Below, piece after piece: positions 14,995-22,733 of a DNA stretch of 27,751 nucleotides; within the stretch, counting starts at the first letter, position 1; the number at the start of each line of letters is the position of its first letter. The notes under the pieces were generated by a model. That model was given only the letters and a program-made list of their open reading frames with translations, was not told the DNA's origin and made no database searches. Position numbers and translations under genes: made by a program. Origin of the DNA: an uncultured Oscillospiraceae bacterium (GTDB lineage: Bacteria > Bacillota > Clostridia > Oscillospirales > Ruminococcaceae); assembly GCA_934444765.1 (NCBI GenBank), contig CAKSDC010000022.1:1-27751 (forward strand), in the 5' to 3' direction.

Positions 14995-15156
14995 CTTAAA
15001 GTGGTTAAACCTCTTATAAGCGAGGTTATCTCTTTCTTTCTTTTTGTGTGAATGTTCTACATATATATTTCTTTCTTTATGGTTACTTAGTGTAATACTA
15101 ATATGTGATAGTATTATGATGATAGTATGAACTTTTTATGAAAAGTGTTCATATGT

Positions 15157-15224
15157 AAGACTTAACTTTCTATACTACTAAGATACACAGGCTTATTCTA
15201 TTACTATATAGAAAGTTAAGTCTT
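15157..15224. repeat. 18-bp perfect inverted repeat
   Basis: AAGACTTAACTTTCTATA (15157-15174) and its exact reverse complement (15207-15224) enclose 32 bases. An imperfect hairpin with a TGAAC...GTTCA stem (15128-15151) and two copies of TGATAGTAT (15106-15114, 15120-15128) lie next to it. This non-coding stretch (14942-15249) holds no gene that I can see. On the minus strand it is the 3' region of the DUF378 gene. Confidence 0.6.
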
Positions 15225-15249
15225 GTTTACTTTTGGGGAGGTGTCTTTT

Positions 15250-15462
15250 TTAGTTAGTAGAGTGTCCTAATTCATTAGTACTTCTAAACAGCAACGATAT
15301 ACACCATACGGCTGATATTGATACCAGTATATACACTATTCTACTTAGTAATGCTCCCGTTCCACCAAATAGCCATGCTACTAAGTCGAAGTTGAATATT
15401 CCCACCAATCCCCAGTTTACTCCACCTATTATTAGGAGCAACAGTGCGATTTTATCCCACAT
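15250..15462 (-). CDS. DUF378 family small membrane protein
   Basis: The 70-residue protein is a two-helix membrane protein. The first helix carries ALLLLIIGGVNWGLVGIFNF with the GGVNWGLVG signature of DUF378 (YuzA-like). The second helix, around SRIVYILVSISAVWCISLLF, is followed by a short polar tail. Function is unknown. ATG 15462 is chosen because AGAGGTG sits seven bases upstream; a GTG at 15471 overlaps that site. A perfect 8-bp hairpin (ACTTAAAG/CTTTAAGT, 15481-15500) lies just upstream in what would be its leader. Confidence 0.85.
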   Translation of the reverse strand: MWDKIALLLLIIGGVNWGLVGIFNFDLVAWLFGGTGALLSRIVYILVSISAVWCISLLFRSTNELGHSTN

Positions 15463-15566
15463 ATAAAGCACCTCTTTCCAACTTAAAGCGTTCTTTAAGT
15501 ATTAGTATTATTGACCTTTTAACGGTTTTTATTCACAAATACCCTGTAAGATTATTCCTTTTTCTA

Positions 15567-15595
15567 TTGACATAACTATGTATATGTAGTATATT
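15567..15595 (+). promoter_or_regulatory. Sigma-A promoter for recG
   Basis: -35 TTGACA (15567-15572), 17-base spacer, -10 TATATT (15590-15595). The start would lie about 40 bases before the recG ATG. Confidence 0.75.
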
Positions 15596-15639
15596 AAGAT
15601 TGAGTATATTCTATATATAGTTATAAAGGAAGATTTTTT

Positions 15640-17679
15640 ATGGAAGAACTTTTTAAATCGATTGAATATTTGGATAGAATAGGAAAAAAACGCTTGGAAA
15701 AGTATCAAAGATTAGGAATATCTACACCGTATGACTTGCTATGCTACTACCCACGAAATTACATAGACTTTTCTTCTCCTGTATTACTTAAAGACTGCAA
15801 ACTGGGACAGAAAAACGTGGTTAAAGGTATAGTTAAATACAAAAACGTTACTAAAACCAGTAGATTTACTATATACAAAATTTTTCTGTTGGAAGCGGAA
15901 AGTAGTCAGGAATTTTGTGTGGTTATATTCAATAACGTATATGCCAGTGACGTTCTTATACCAAATAGAGAGTATATATTCTATGGTAAGTTGGATATGG
16001 GCTACTCCTGTCTTGAAATGAACTCTCCTTTGGTTATCAGTGCTAACGACCCAGTTAAGTTTCAGTCGATATACCATCTTACCGCTGGACTTACTAATCC
16101 TATGGTACACGCTAACTTAAAACAGTGCTTAAATCTTTTTGATAGGTCGCCTTTTGAAACTTTGACTGAAGACGTTATCGATACTAACGGGTTGATGTCT
16201 TTTCAAGAGGCTATACATTTAATACACTTTCCCTATACCAGACAGGATATCGTTATGGCTCGCAGAAGGCTCGCTTTTGAAGAACTATTACTACTACAGT
16301 TGGGTATGCTTCTTATGAAGTCTAACTCAAGAAGTCATACTGGTTGTACTATGGATAGTTCTATTAGTATAGATGAGTTTTACACCTCTATTCCATTTAC
16401 TATGACGGACGGTCAACAACACGCCATAGACGATATAATATCCGATATGTGCAAAGATATTCCTATGAACAGGCTAATTCAAGGCGATGTTGGTAGCGGT
16501 AAGACTGCCGTTTCGGTGGCAAGTTGTTACTTTGCCCATAAGAATGGTTTTCAAAGTACTATTATGGCTCCTACTGAAATACTTGCTCTACAACACTTTA
16601 AAACCTTTAGCGAAATGTTAGAACCTTTAGGCGTTAAAATCGGTCTATTAGTGGGTTCACTACCTACTAAGGCTAAAAAACTTACTCAACAGTATATCGA
16701 AAGTGGTAGGTTTAGCGTGGTAATAGGTACTCACGCCTTAATCCAAAAAGATGTGAACTTTAAAAATCTTGGACTGGTTATTACCGACGAACAGCATAGA
16801 TTTGGTGTGGCTCAACGTTCTAAACTTTCCAGTAAGGGAAACTATCCTCATAAGTTGGTAATGAGTGCTACTCCTATTCCAAGAACTTTGGGTCTTATGA
16901 TATACGGCGATTTGGATATCTCTATTATTAATGAACTCCCTAAAGGTAGAAAACCTATAGATACTTTTGCAGTCTCGGGAAGACTTAGAATGCGTGCCTA
17001 TAACTATCTTGCTAAGGAAATTCTAAGTGGCGGTCAAGCCTATATAGTATGCCCTACTATAGAAGAAGGCGACAACGATTTGAATTTGAAGTCGGTGGAA
17101 ACTTACTATGAAGTACTCAAAGGCTCTGCTCTGGAAGACTTCAACATAGGCTATCTACACGGAAAGATGTCACAAGAAGAAAAAGAGTACGTTATGAACA
17201 GGTTCAAAAATGGTAAGATAGACGTGTTAGTAAGCACTACCGTTATAGAAGTAGGTGTGGACGTTCCTAACGCTTCTATTATACTTATCGAAAATGCTGA
17301 TAGGTTCGGTCTATCTCAATTGCATCAACTACGTGGTCGTGTCGGTCGTGGTACTCGAAAAAGCTCCTGTATACTGGTTACCGATAATGTCACTGAAGAC
17401 GTTAAGGCTCGTTTGAACGTTATATGCCAAAACTCCGACGGCTTTAAAATTGCAGAAGAAGACCTGAAACTTCGTGGTTGTGGCGACTTCTTCGGTAACA
17501 GACAACACGGTTTGCCATCTCTAAAGATAGCTGACTTAATAAACGATATGGAACTCTTAGACAGTGCTAAAGATACCGCTTATAGTATTATTCAGGAAGA
17601 TAGCACGCTATCCAGTAAAAAATACGCTTCGTTACGTACCGAAATTTTGAGAATGTTTGAAAACTCTTCCAGCAATTGA
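15640..17679 (+). CDS. recG: ATP-dependent DNA helicase RecG
   Basis: RecG rewinds stalled replication forks and branched intermediates. It begins with an OB-fold wedge domain (about residues 60-150). The superfamily 2 motor follows, with Walker A GDVGSGKT near residue 283, motif Ia MAPTEILALQH, DEQH at 383-386 and SATPIPRT. Later come STTVIEVGVDVPNA and the QLRGRVGRG motif VI. The 679-residue length is standard. AAAGGA lies before the ATG. It has its own promoter. The arg regulatory region begins directly after its stop, with no obvious terminator, so some read-through into the arg leader is possible. Confidence 0.96.
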   Translation: MEELFKSIEYLDRIGKKRLEKYQRLGISTPYDLLCYYPRNYIDFSSPVLLKDCKLGQKNVVKGIVKYKNVTKTSRFTIYKIFLLEAESSQEFCVVIFNNVYASDVLIPNREYIFYGKLDMGYSCLEMNSPLVISANDPVKFQSIYHLTAGLTNPMVHANLKQCLNLFDRSPFETLTEDVIDTNGLMSFQEAIHLIHFPYTRQDIVMARRRLAFEELLLLQLGMLLMKSNSRSHTGCTMDSSISIDEFYTSIPFTMTDGQQHAIDDIISDMCKDIPMNRLIQGDVGSGKTAVSVASCYFAHKNGFQSTIMAPTEILALQHFKTFSEMLEPLGVKIGLLVGSLPTKAKKLTQQYIESGRFSVVIGTHALIQKDVNFKNLGLVITDEQHRFGVAQRSKLSSKGNYPHKLVMSATPIPRTLGLMIYGDLDISIINELPKGRKPIDTFAVSGRLRMRAYNYLAKEILSGGQAYIVCPTIEEGDNDLNLKSVETYYEVLKGSALEDFNIGYLHGKMSQEEKEYVMNRFKNGKIDVLVSTTVIEVGVDVPNASIILIENADRFGLSQLHQLRGRVGRGTRKSSCILVTDNVTEDVKARLNVICQNSDGFKIAEEDLKLRGCGDFFGNRQHGLPSLKIADLINDMELLDSAKDTAYSIIQEDSTLSSKKYASLRTEILRMFENSSSN

Positions 17680-17758
17680 TTGGTAATATATCCCTTATGT
17701 TATAAATATTCACTGTATACTGAATATACTGAATATTATTAGGTGAAATATGTCCAAA

Positions 17759-17776
17759 AATGAATATTAATTCAGT
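17759..17776. promoter_or_regulatory. ArgR/AhrC operator (ARG box)
   Basis: AATGAATATTAATTCAGT fits the ARG-box pattern of TGAAT, four A/T bases and ATTCA perfectly. Upstream, partial sites lie at 17708-17712 (ATTCA), 17721-17725 and 17730-17734 (TGAAT), suggesting a cluster. The perfect box is 50 bases upstream of the main promoter's -35. A weak promoter candidate (TTGATT 17676, TTATAA 17700, 18-base spacer) would place the boxes downstream of its start. The argR gene itself is not in the window. Confidence 0.75.
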
Positions 17777-17826
17777 GCAACTTTAACAATAAATATCGAA
17801 TTTTTAGGGAAAACTATTAAAATATC

Positions 17827-17855
17827 TTGACGTATTCTATTTTACGGTGTATAAT
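17827..17855 (+). promoter_or_regulatory. Sigma-A promoter of the arginine cluster
   Basis: -35 TTGACG (17827-17832), 17-base spacer, -10 TATAAT (17850-17855). It gives a leader of about 135 bases before argG. Confidence 0.8.
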
Positions 17856-17875
17856 CATATTACAACAGTACGATA

Positions 17876-17920
17876 AAAACTTTCGGAACAGTGCCTAACT
17901 TATTTTAGGAAAAGTTTTTT
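17876..17920 (+). terminator. Terminator-like hairpin in the argG leader (possible attenuator)
   Basis: AAAACTTT (17876-17883) pairs with AAAGTTTT (17911-17918), enclosing an inner CCTAA/TTAGG stem (17894-17898/17905-17909), and ends in TTTTTT. It lies between the promoter and argG, so it may attenuate transcription. No T-box signature is present and no known riboswitch is recognised. Confidence 0.5.
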
Positions 17921-17945
17921 AAAATATTATTTTTTAGAAAGGAAT

Positions 17946-17986
17946 AGTTACTATATAGTATATAAAATGTATATACGTTAGTGACT
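17946..17986 (+). promoter_or_regulatory. Second hairpin just before the argG start
   Basis: AGTTACTA (17946-17953) pairs with TAGTGACT (17979-17986) with one G/T wobble, and GTATATA pairs with TATATAC inside. The stem ends at the GAGTG that is argG's only ribosome-site candidate, so folding could influence initiation. Confidence 0.45.
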
Positions 17987-17997
17987 GAGTGATTATT

Positions 17998-19233
17998 ATG
18001 GCAAACGATATTAAAAAAGTAGTATTAGCTTATTCTGGTGGTTTAGATACCTCTATTATTATTCCTTGGTTAAAGGAAAATTATAATAACTGTGAAGTTA
18101 TTTGTGTATCTGGTAATGTAGGTCAGGCTTCTGAGTTAGAAGGTCTTGAAGAAAAGGCTATCAAAACAGGTGCTTCTAAAATATACATTGAAGACTTAAC
18201 GGATACTTTTATTAATGACTATGTATTCCCAACGGTTCAAGCAGACGCTATCTATGAAAACAGATATATGTTAGGTACTTCTTTTGCAAGACCTATTATC
18301 GCTAAAAGAATAGCTGAAATTGCTTTAGCTGAAGGTGCTGACGCTATCTGTCACGGTTGTACTGGTAAGGGTAACGACCAAGTTAGATTTGAATTAGCTA
18401 TTAAGGCTTTCGCTCCTGATATGAAGATAATCGCTCCTTGGAGAATTTGGAATATTAAATCAAGAGATGAAGAGATTGACTATGCAGAGGCTCACAACAT
18501 TCCTCTAAAGATTAACAGAGAAACTAACTATTCTAAGGATAAAAACTTATGGCATCTTTCCCATGAAGGTTTAGACCTTGAAGACCCTGCTAATGAACCT
18601 CAATACGAAAAAGAAGGCTTCTTAGAAATGGGCGTATCTCCTATACAAGCTCCTGACAAGCCAACTTATGTAACTATTCACTTTGAAAAGGGCGTTCCTA
18701 CTGCTATCGATGGCGTTACTATGGGCGGTGTAGATATAGTTAAAAAGCTAAACGAACTTGGCGGTGCTAACGGTATAGGTTTAGCAGACTTAGTAGAAAA
18801 CCGTCTTGTTGGTATGAAGTCAAGAGGTGTATACGAAACTCCAGGTGGTGCTATACTATATCATGCACATGAAGTTCTTGAAACTATTACTATAGACAAG
18901 GAAACTGCAAGAATGAAGCAATACATCGCTATCAAGTTTGCTGACATAGTATACAACGGTCAATGGTTTACTCCTTTAAGAGAGGCTCTTTCTGCTTTCG
19001 TTACCGAAACTCAAAAGACTGTTACTGGTGACGTTAAGTTAAAGCTATACAAGGGTAACATTATCAATGCTGGTGTTACTTCTCCATATACTCTATACGA
19101 TGAAGAAGTTGCTACTTTTGATGAAGACCATGTATACAACCAAAAGGATAGTGCTGGATTTATTAATCTATTCGGTCTACCTATTAAAGTTAAAGCTAAG
19201 TTAGACGCTAAGAGAGAAGCTAACAATAAGTAG
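17998..19233 (+). CDS. argG: Argininosuccinate synthase
   Basis: ArgG joins citrulline and aspartate using ATP, the step before argininosuccinate lyase. The N-terminal PP-loop is visible as VLAYSGGLDTS (residues 8-18). Further signatures are GCTGKGNDQVRFE (around 120) and NRETNYSKDKNLWHLSHEG (around 175). The 411-residue length is normal for the family. ATG 17998 is chosen; GTG 17989 in frame is an alternative. The ribosome site (GAGTGA) is weak and lies at the end of a hairpin. First gene of the arg cluster, it is followed by a strong hairpin at 19297-19369, so argG may be more abundant than the downstream genes. Confidence 0.97.
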   Translation: MANDIKKVVLAYSGGLDTSIIIPWLKENYNNCEVICVSGNVGQASELEGLEEKAIKTGASKIYIEDLTDTFINDYVFPTVQADAIYENRYMLGTSFARPIIAKRIAEIALAEGADAICHGCTGKGNDQVRFELAIKAFAPDMKIIAPWRIWNIKSRDEEIDYAEAHNIPLKINRETNYSKDKNLWHLSHEGLDLEDPANEPQYEKEGFLEMGVSPIQAPDKPTYVTIHFEKGVPTAIDGVTMGGVDIVKKLNELGGANGIGLADLVENRLVGMKSRGVYETPGGAILYHAHEVLETITIDKETARMKQYIAIKFADIVYNGQWFTPLREALSAFVTETQKTVTGDVKLKLYKGNIINAGVTSPYTLYDEEVATFDEDHVYNQKDSAGFINLFGLPIKVKAKLDAKREANNK

Positions 19234-19296
19234 TTTTAAACTAATATAAGCAAGAGTTTAGAGTATATAAGTCTAACTCTAATTTAAAGAATATTT

Positions 19297-19369
19297 CCGC
19301 AGTGTGTATAGGAAAGATTTATGATATTATTTATATCCTTTTAAGTTTTTCCTATAACTGCGGTTTTTT
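19297..19369 (+). terminator. Strong terminator between argG and the pentapeptide gene
   Basis: CCGCAGT (19297-19303) pairs with ACTGCGG (19357-19363), extended inside by TATAGGAAA/TTTCCTATA, and is followed by TTTTTT. A smaller hairpin (AGAGTTTAGA/TCTAACTCT, about 19254-19281) precedes it. Transcription of the downstream arg genes would need read-through or a promoter within 19300-20090; I found no clear promoter there. Confidence 0.85.
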
Positions 19370-19421
19370 GATTATTATACACTTTATATTTATACCGCAT
19401 ATTTAAAAGGAGTTGAAACTT

Positions 19422-20030
19422 TTGGAAAACATTCAAAACAATAACGAAGTTGAAAACGTTAATGTTACTATCGAAAATACCGAAGCTGTAGAAAAAGTAC
19501 ACTATGAACACGTTTCTGGTGAACCTATATGTTTTGCAGATGACCAATTCGCAGGTTCGGAATTTGTTAGATGTGGTTTGGAAAACTGTACCTTTAGTCA
19601 GTTAAACCTATCTTCTGCTATATTTGAAGACTCTAACATGGAAAATTGCGAATTTGCTCGTTTAAGTCTATCTTCTGTAATATTTGAAGACTCTAATATG
19701 GAATGTGCAGCCTTTAATGCTGTTGACCTTAACTGCAGTAACTTCGAAAATGTGTATATGGACCACACTACTATTGCAGATGCAAGTCTTACTCATATCA
19801 CTTTACAGTACGTAAACTTGGAAAAGTCCGATATTAAAGACGCTAACCTTTCGGATACCGAATTTAACAGAATTACTATGAATAATGCTAAGTTTAAAGA
19901 CTCCCATATGGAAGGTTTAAAACTACATAACTGTAATCTTAACAACTTAGTTATCGAAGACTGTAACATAGACGGTTTAGTTATAAACGGAGTGGATATT
20001 TCTAAACTTCTTGCTAACTTAGATAAGTAA
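19422..20030 (+). CDS. Pentapeptide repeat protein
   Basis: The 202-residue product has an acidic N-terminal extension (residues 1-40). It is followed by a right-handed quadrilateral beta-helix pattern of A/C-(D/N)-L/F-x-x pentapeptides from about residue 45 (CGLENCTF, DANLSDTEF, NNAKFKDS, HNCNLNNLVI) to the end. Such proteins include the gyrase-protecting MfpA/Qnr family, but most are of unknown function and no specific match is claimed. The start is TTG 19422, nine bases after AAAGGAG; an in-frame TTG at 19413 overlaps that site. Two adjacent 20-residue units are nearly identical, indicating a recent duplication. It sits between argG and argH. Confidence 0.85.
   Translation: MENIQNNNEVENVNVTIENTEAVEKVHYEHVSGEPICFADDQFAGSEFVRCGLENCTFSQLNLSSAIFEDSNMENCEFARLSLSSVIFEDSNMECAAFNAVDLNCSNFENVYMDHTTIADASLTHITLQYVNLEKSDIKDANLSDTEFNRITMNNAKFKDSHMEGLKLHNCNLNNLVIEDCNIDGLVINGVDISKLLANLDK
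19608..19703 (+). repeat. Recent 60-bp tandem duplication in the pentapeptide gene
   Basis: CTATCTTCTG at 19608 recurs at 19668. The 36 bases after each start are almost identical (about 33 of 36), encoding LSSAIFEDSNME and LSSVIFEDSNME. The 60-bp offset corresponds to four pentapeptides, one full coil of the beta helix. Confidence 0.75.
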
Positions 20031-20037
20031 CTTCGAT

Positions 20038-20057
20038 GGGCGGATATCTTTCCGCCC
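20038..20057 (+). other. GC-rich hairpin between pentapeptide gene and argH
   Basis: GGGCGGA (20038-20044) pairs with TCCGCCC (20051-20057) around a six-base loop. The following bases are AT-rich without a U-run, so it may stabilise a 3' end and not necessarily terminate. Confidence 0.5.
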
Positions 20058-20093
20058 TATACCTTATTTATTATATTTGGAGGTTTTTATACT

Positions 20094-21470
20094 ATGGCTA
20101 AAATGTGGGCTGGAAGATTTTCTAAAGAAGTGGACGAAACCGTAAACGCTTTTAACTCTTCTATATCTTTCGATTGCAGAATGTACGCTAACGATATTAA
20201 AGGCAGTATAGCACACGCTACTATGCTCGGTGAATGCGGAATTATTTCTAAAGAAGATAGCAATAGCATTATTCAGGGTTTAAAGGATATCCTTAAAGAC
20301 CTACAAGACGGTACTCTTAACTTTGATATGTCAGCAGAAGATATTCATATGTTCATAGAGGCTGAACTTACTAAACGTTTGGGTAGCGTGGGTAAAAGAT
20401 TACACACTTCCCGTTCAAGAAACGACCAAGTGGCTTTGGACCTTAGACTATATCTTCGTGATGAGATAGACCAGATTACTGAACTATTAAAGTCATTAAT
20501 TAATACTCTATGCGATTTGGCAGATGAGCATTATGATACTATTATGCCTGGTTATACTCACTTACAGAGAGCACAACCTATTACTTTTGGACACCATCTT
20601 ATGGCATATGCTAATATGTTCCTTAGAGATATCGACAGGCTTAAAGATACCTACAAGAGAATGAACTACTGTCCTTTAGGTAGCGGTGCTTTGGCTGGTA
20701 CTACCTATCCTATAGATAGACAACTTACCTCTAATCTATTAGGTTTTACTGCCCCTATGGAAAACAGTCTTGACGGTGTTTCCGATAGAGACTACTGCAT
20801 AGAACTCGCTACTGATATTTCCTTGATTATGACACACCTTTCAAGATTTTCAGAAGAGATTATTATGTGGTGTTCTTGGGAGTTTAAGTTTATAGAGTTA
20901 GATGACGCTTATGCTACGGGTTCTTCTATTATGCCTCAAAAGAAAAATCCTGATATTACCGAACTTATTAGAGGTAAGACGGGCAGAACTAACGGTAACT
21001 TAATTACTCTTCTTTCTATGATGAAAGGTCTTCCTTTAGCCTACAACAAGGATATGCAAGAAGATAAAGAGGCTATATTCGATTCAGTAGACAACGTTAA
21101 ACTATGCCTAAAGACTTTCATTCCTATGGTCGCTACTATGAGAGTTCTAAAAGATAATATGCGTCATGCAGCTGCTAAAGGTTTTATCAATGCTACCGAC
21201 TGTGCAGACTATCTTACTAAAAAAGGCGTTCCTTTCCGTGACGCTTACAAGGTTACTGGTCAATTAGTGGCTATCTGTATAGAAAAGGGTCTTACTCTTG
21301 AAACTCTACCTTTAGACGAATACAAGAAACTTTCTGACGTATTTGAAGACGATGTGTACTCCGCTATTAGTTTAGACACTTGCGTAAACCAAAGAACTTC
21401 TTTTGGTGGCCCTTCCCCTGTGGAAGTTAAACGCCAAATAGATACCGTTAGAAAGTCGTTGAAAGGATAA
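20094..21470 (+). CDS. argH: Argininosuccinate lyase
   Basis: ArgH splits argininosuccinate into arginine and fumarate. The fumarase/aspartase superfamily signature GSSIMPQKKNPD lies near residues 277-288. The HTSRSRNDQVALDLRLYL region (about 104-121) and GYTHLQRAQPITFGHHLMAY are also present. The 458-residue length is normal. TTGGAGG lies before the ATG. argG is two genes upstream with the pentapeptide gene in between. The next gene begins five bases after the stop, using AAAGGA inside the argH end as its ribosome site. Confidence 0.97.
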   Translation: MAKMWAGRFSKEVDETVNAFNSSISFDCRMYANDIKGSIAHATMLGECGIISKEDSNSIIQGLKDILKDLQDGTLNFDMSAEDIHMFIEAELTKRLGSVGKRLHTSRSRNDQVALDLRLYLRDEIDQITELLKSLINTLCDLADEHYDTIMPGYTHLQRAQPITFGHHLMAYANMFLRDIDRLKDTYKRMNYCPLGSGALAGTTYPIDRQLTSNLLGFTAPMENSLDGVSDRDYCIELATDISLIMTHLSRFSEEIIMWCSWEFKFIELDDAYATGSSIMPQKKNPDITELIRGKTGRTNGNLITLLSMMKGLPLAYNKDMQEDKEAIFDSVDNVKLCLKTFIPMVATMRVLKDNMRHAAAKGFINATDCADYLTKKGVPFRDAYKVTGQLVAICIEKGLTLETLPLDEYKKLSDVFEDDVYSAISLDTCVNQRTSFGGPSPVEVKRQIDTVRKSLKG

Positions 21471-21475
21471 TATTA

Positions 21476-21694
21476 TTGCTTAACAAAAGAGTGTTTATAG
21501 TTAGTCTAATATGTGTGGCTATTTGGATAGTAGGTGAGGTTATTATCCTTAATATTAAGATTACCGATACCGCCTCAGTTACCGCTTCAAGAGTTTGGGC
21601 TATTATCTGTTTGATAGTATGCATATTGATTAACACTATATTTAGTATTAAAAATAATGGCGATGACGACGACCAACACTATACTAAGTTATAG
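21476..21694 (+). CDS. Small two-helix membrane protein of unknown function
   Basis: The 72-residue product has helix 1 at about residues 6-26 (VFIVSLICVAIWIVGEVIIL) and helix 2 at about 41-58 (VWAIICLIVCILINTIF), followed by an acidic NNGDDDDQ tail. I recognise no family. The start is TTG 21476, eight bases after AAAGGA (21462-21467), which lies inside the argH end, so translation is probably coupled to argH. It is one of four small genes interleaved with the arg genes. Confidence 0.65.
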   Translation: MLNKRVFIVSLICVAIWIVGEVIILNIKITDTASVTASRVWAIICLIVCILINTIFSIKNNGDDDDQHYTKL

Positions 21695-21750
21695 TAGTTG
21701 GTTCGGTTCGCTATACGTTACTACGTTTTTGATTGGAGTTTTTATATATT

Positions 21751-22701
21751 ATGGTTACTGTTTATATTGATGGTCAAGAAGGTACTACTGGTCTTAAGAT
21801 TATTGAAAGATTTAAGGACAGAAAAGATATCAACTTGGTTAGAATAGATGAGGATAAAAGAAAAGACTTGAACGAAAGAAAAAAACTTATCAATTCTGCT
21901 GACTATGTCTTTCTTTGCTTACCTGACAAAGCCTCTATAGAGGCTGTATCTTTATTGGATGCCGATAACGACCATACTAAAGTTATCGACGCTTCAACGG
22001 CTCACAGAACTAACGACGCTTGGACTTATGGTTTCCCTGAACTTTCCACTGAACACAGAGAACGCATAAAGTCTTCTAAACGTGTCGCCGTTCCTGGTTG
22101 TTATGCAAGCGGTTTTATATCTTTAGTATATCCTTTAGTGGCTAATGGAATTATTCCTAAAGACTATCCAGTGTTCAGCTACGCTACCAGCGGTTACAGT
22201 GGTGCAGGTAAAAAGGCTATCGCTATATACGAAAGTCAAGATAAACCTTATGAGTACAACAGTCCAAGACAGTACGCTTTAACTCAATGTCACAAACATC
22301 TACCTGAAATGCAAAAGATATGCGGTCTTACTTACAAGCCTATGTTCAACCCTATGGTGTGCGACTACTTTAGCGGTATGGTAGTATCAGTACCTATTCA
22401 AACCAGAACCTTAAACCATAACGTTACTTTAGAAAGAGTACATCAAATGTACTGCAAACATTATGAGGGTTCTAACTTCGTTAAGGTTCAACCTATAGGT
22501 GGTGAAGGCGTTCTTGCTGACGGATTTTTGGCTTCTAATACCCTTAGTGGTTATAATGGTATGCAAATATTCGTATTTGGTAATGATGACCAAATATTGC
22601 TATGCTCACGTTTGGATAACCTCGGAAAGGGTGCTTCTGGAGCAGCAGTTCAATGCCTTAACATTATGATGGGTATTGACGAAACTACTGGTTTACTATA
22701 A
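21751..22701 (+). CDS. argC: N-acetyl-gamma-glutamyl-phosphate reductase, type 2
   Basis: ArgC reduces N-acetylglutamyl phosphate to the semialdehyde with NADPH. The nucleotide-binding start (VYIDGQEGTTGLKIIERF), the catalytic Cys in VPGCYASG (residue 117) and VIDASTAHRTNDAWTYGFPE are visible. The 316-residue length and these segments match the shorter type-2 AGPR, not the roughly 345-residue type 1 that is usual in Firmicutes. ATG 21751 is chosen because GGAG lies at 21735; the in-frame TTG upstream overlaps it. argB follows after 32 bases, so argC-argB is the only pair of arg genes without an intervening gene. Confidence 0.92.
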   Translation: MVTVYIDGQEGTTGLKIIERFKDRKDINLVRIDEDKRKDLNERKKLINSADYVFLCLPDKASIEAVSLLDADNDHTKVIDASTAHRTNDAWTYGFPELSTEHRERIKSSKRVAVPGCYASGFISLVYPLVANGIIPKDYPVFSYATSGYSGAGKKAIAIYESQDKPYEYNSPRQYALTQCHKHLPEMQKICGLTYKPMFNPMVCDYFSGMVVSVPIQTRTLNHNVTLERVHQMYCKHYEGSNFVKVQPIGGEGVLADGFLASNTLSGYNGMQIFVFGNDDQILLCSRLDNLGKGASGAAVQCLNIMMGIDETTGLL

Positions 22702-22733
22702 AAAAATATTTTTCTATTAAAAGAGGTCTTATT

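Noticed and set aside
17967..17981. Possible four-codon leader peptide (Met-Tyr-Ile-Arg) before argG
   Set aside because: It contains an Arg codon, but the nearest AAAGGA lies about 20 bases away and the peptide sits inside a hairpin; too short to support.
17860..17997. T-box or known riboswitch in the argG leader
   Set aside because: No T-box signature (GGTGGNACCGCG-like) and no recognised aptamer core.
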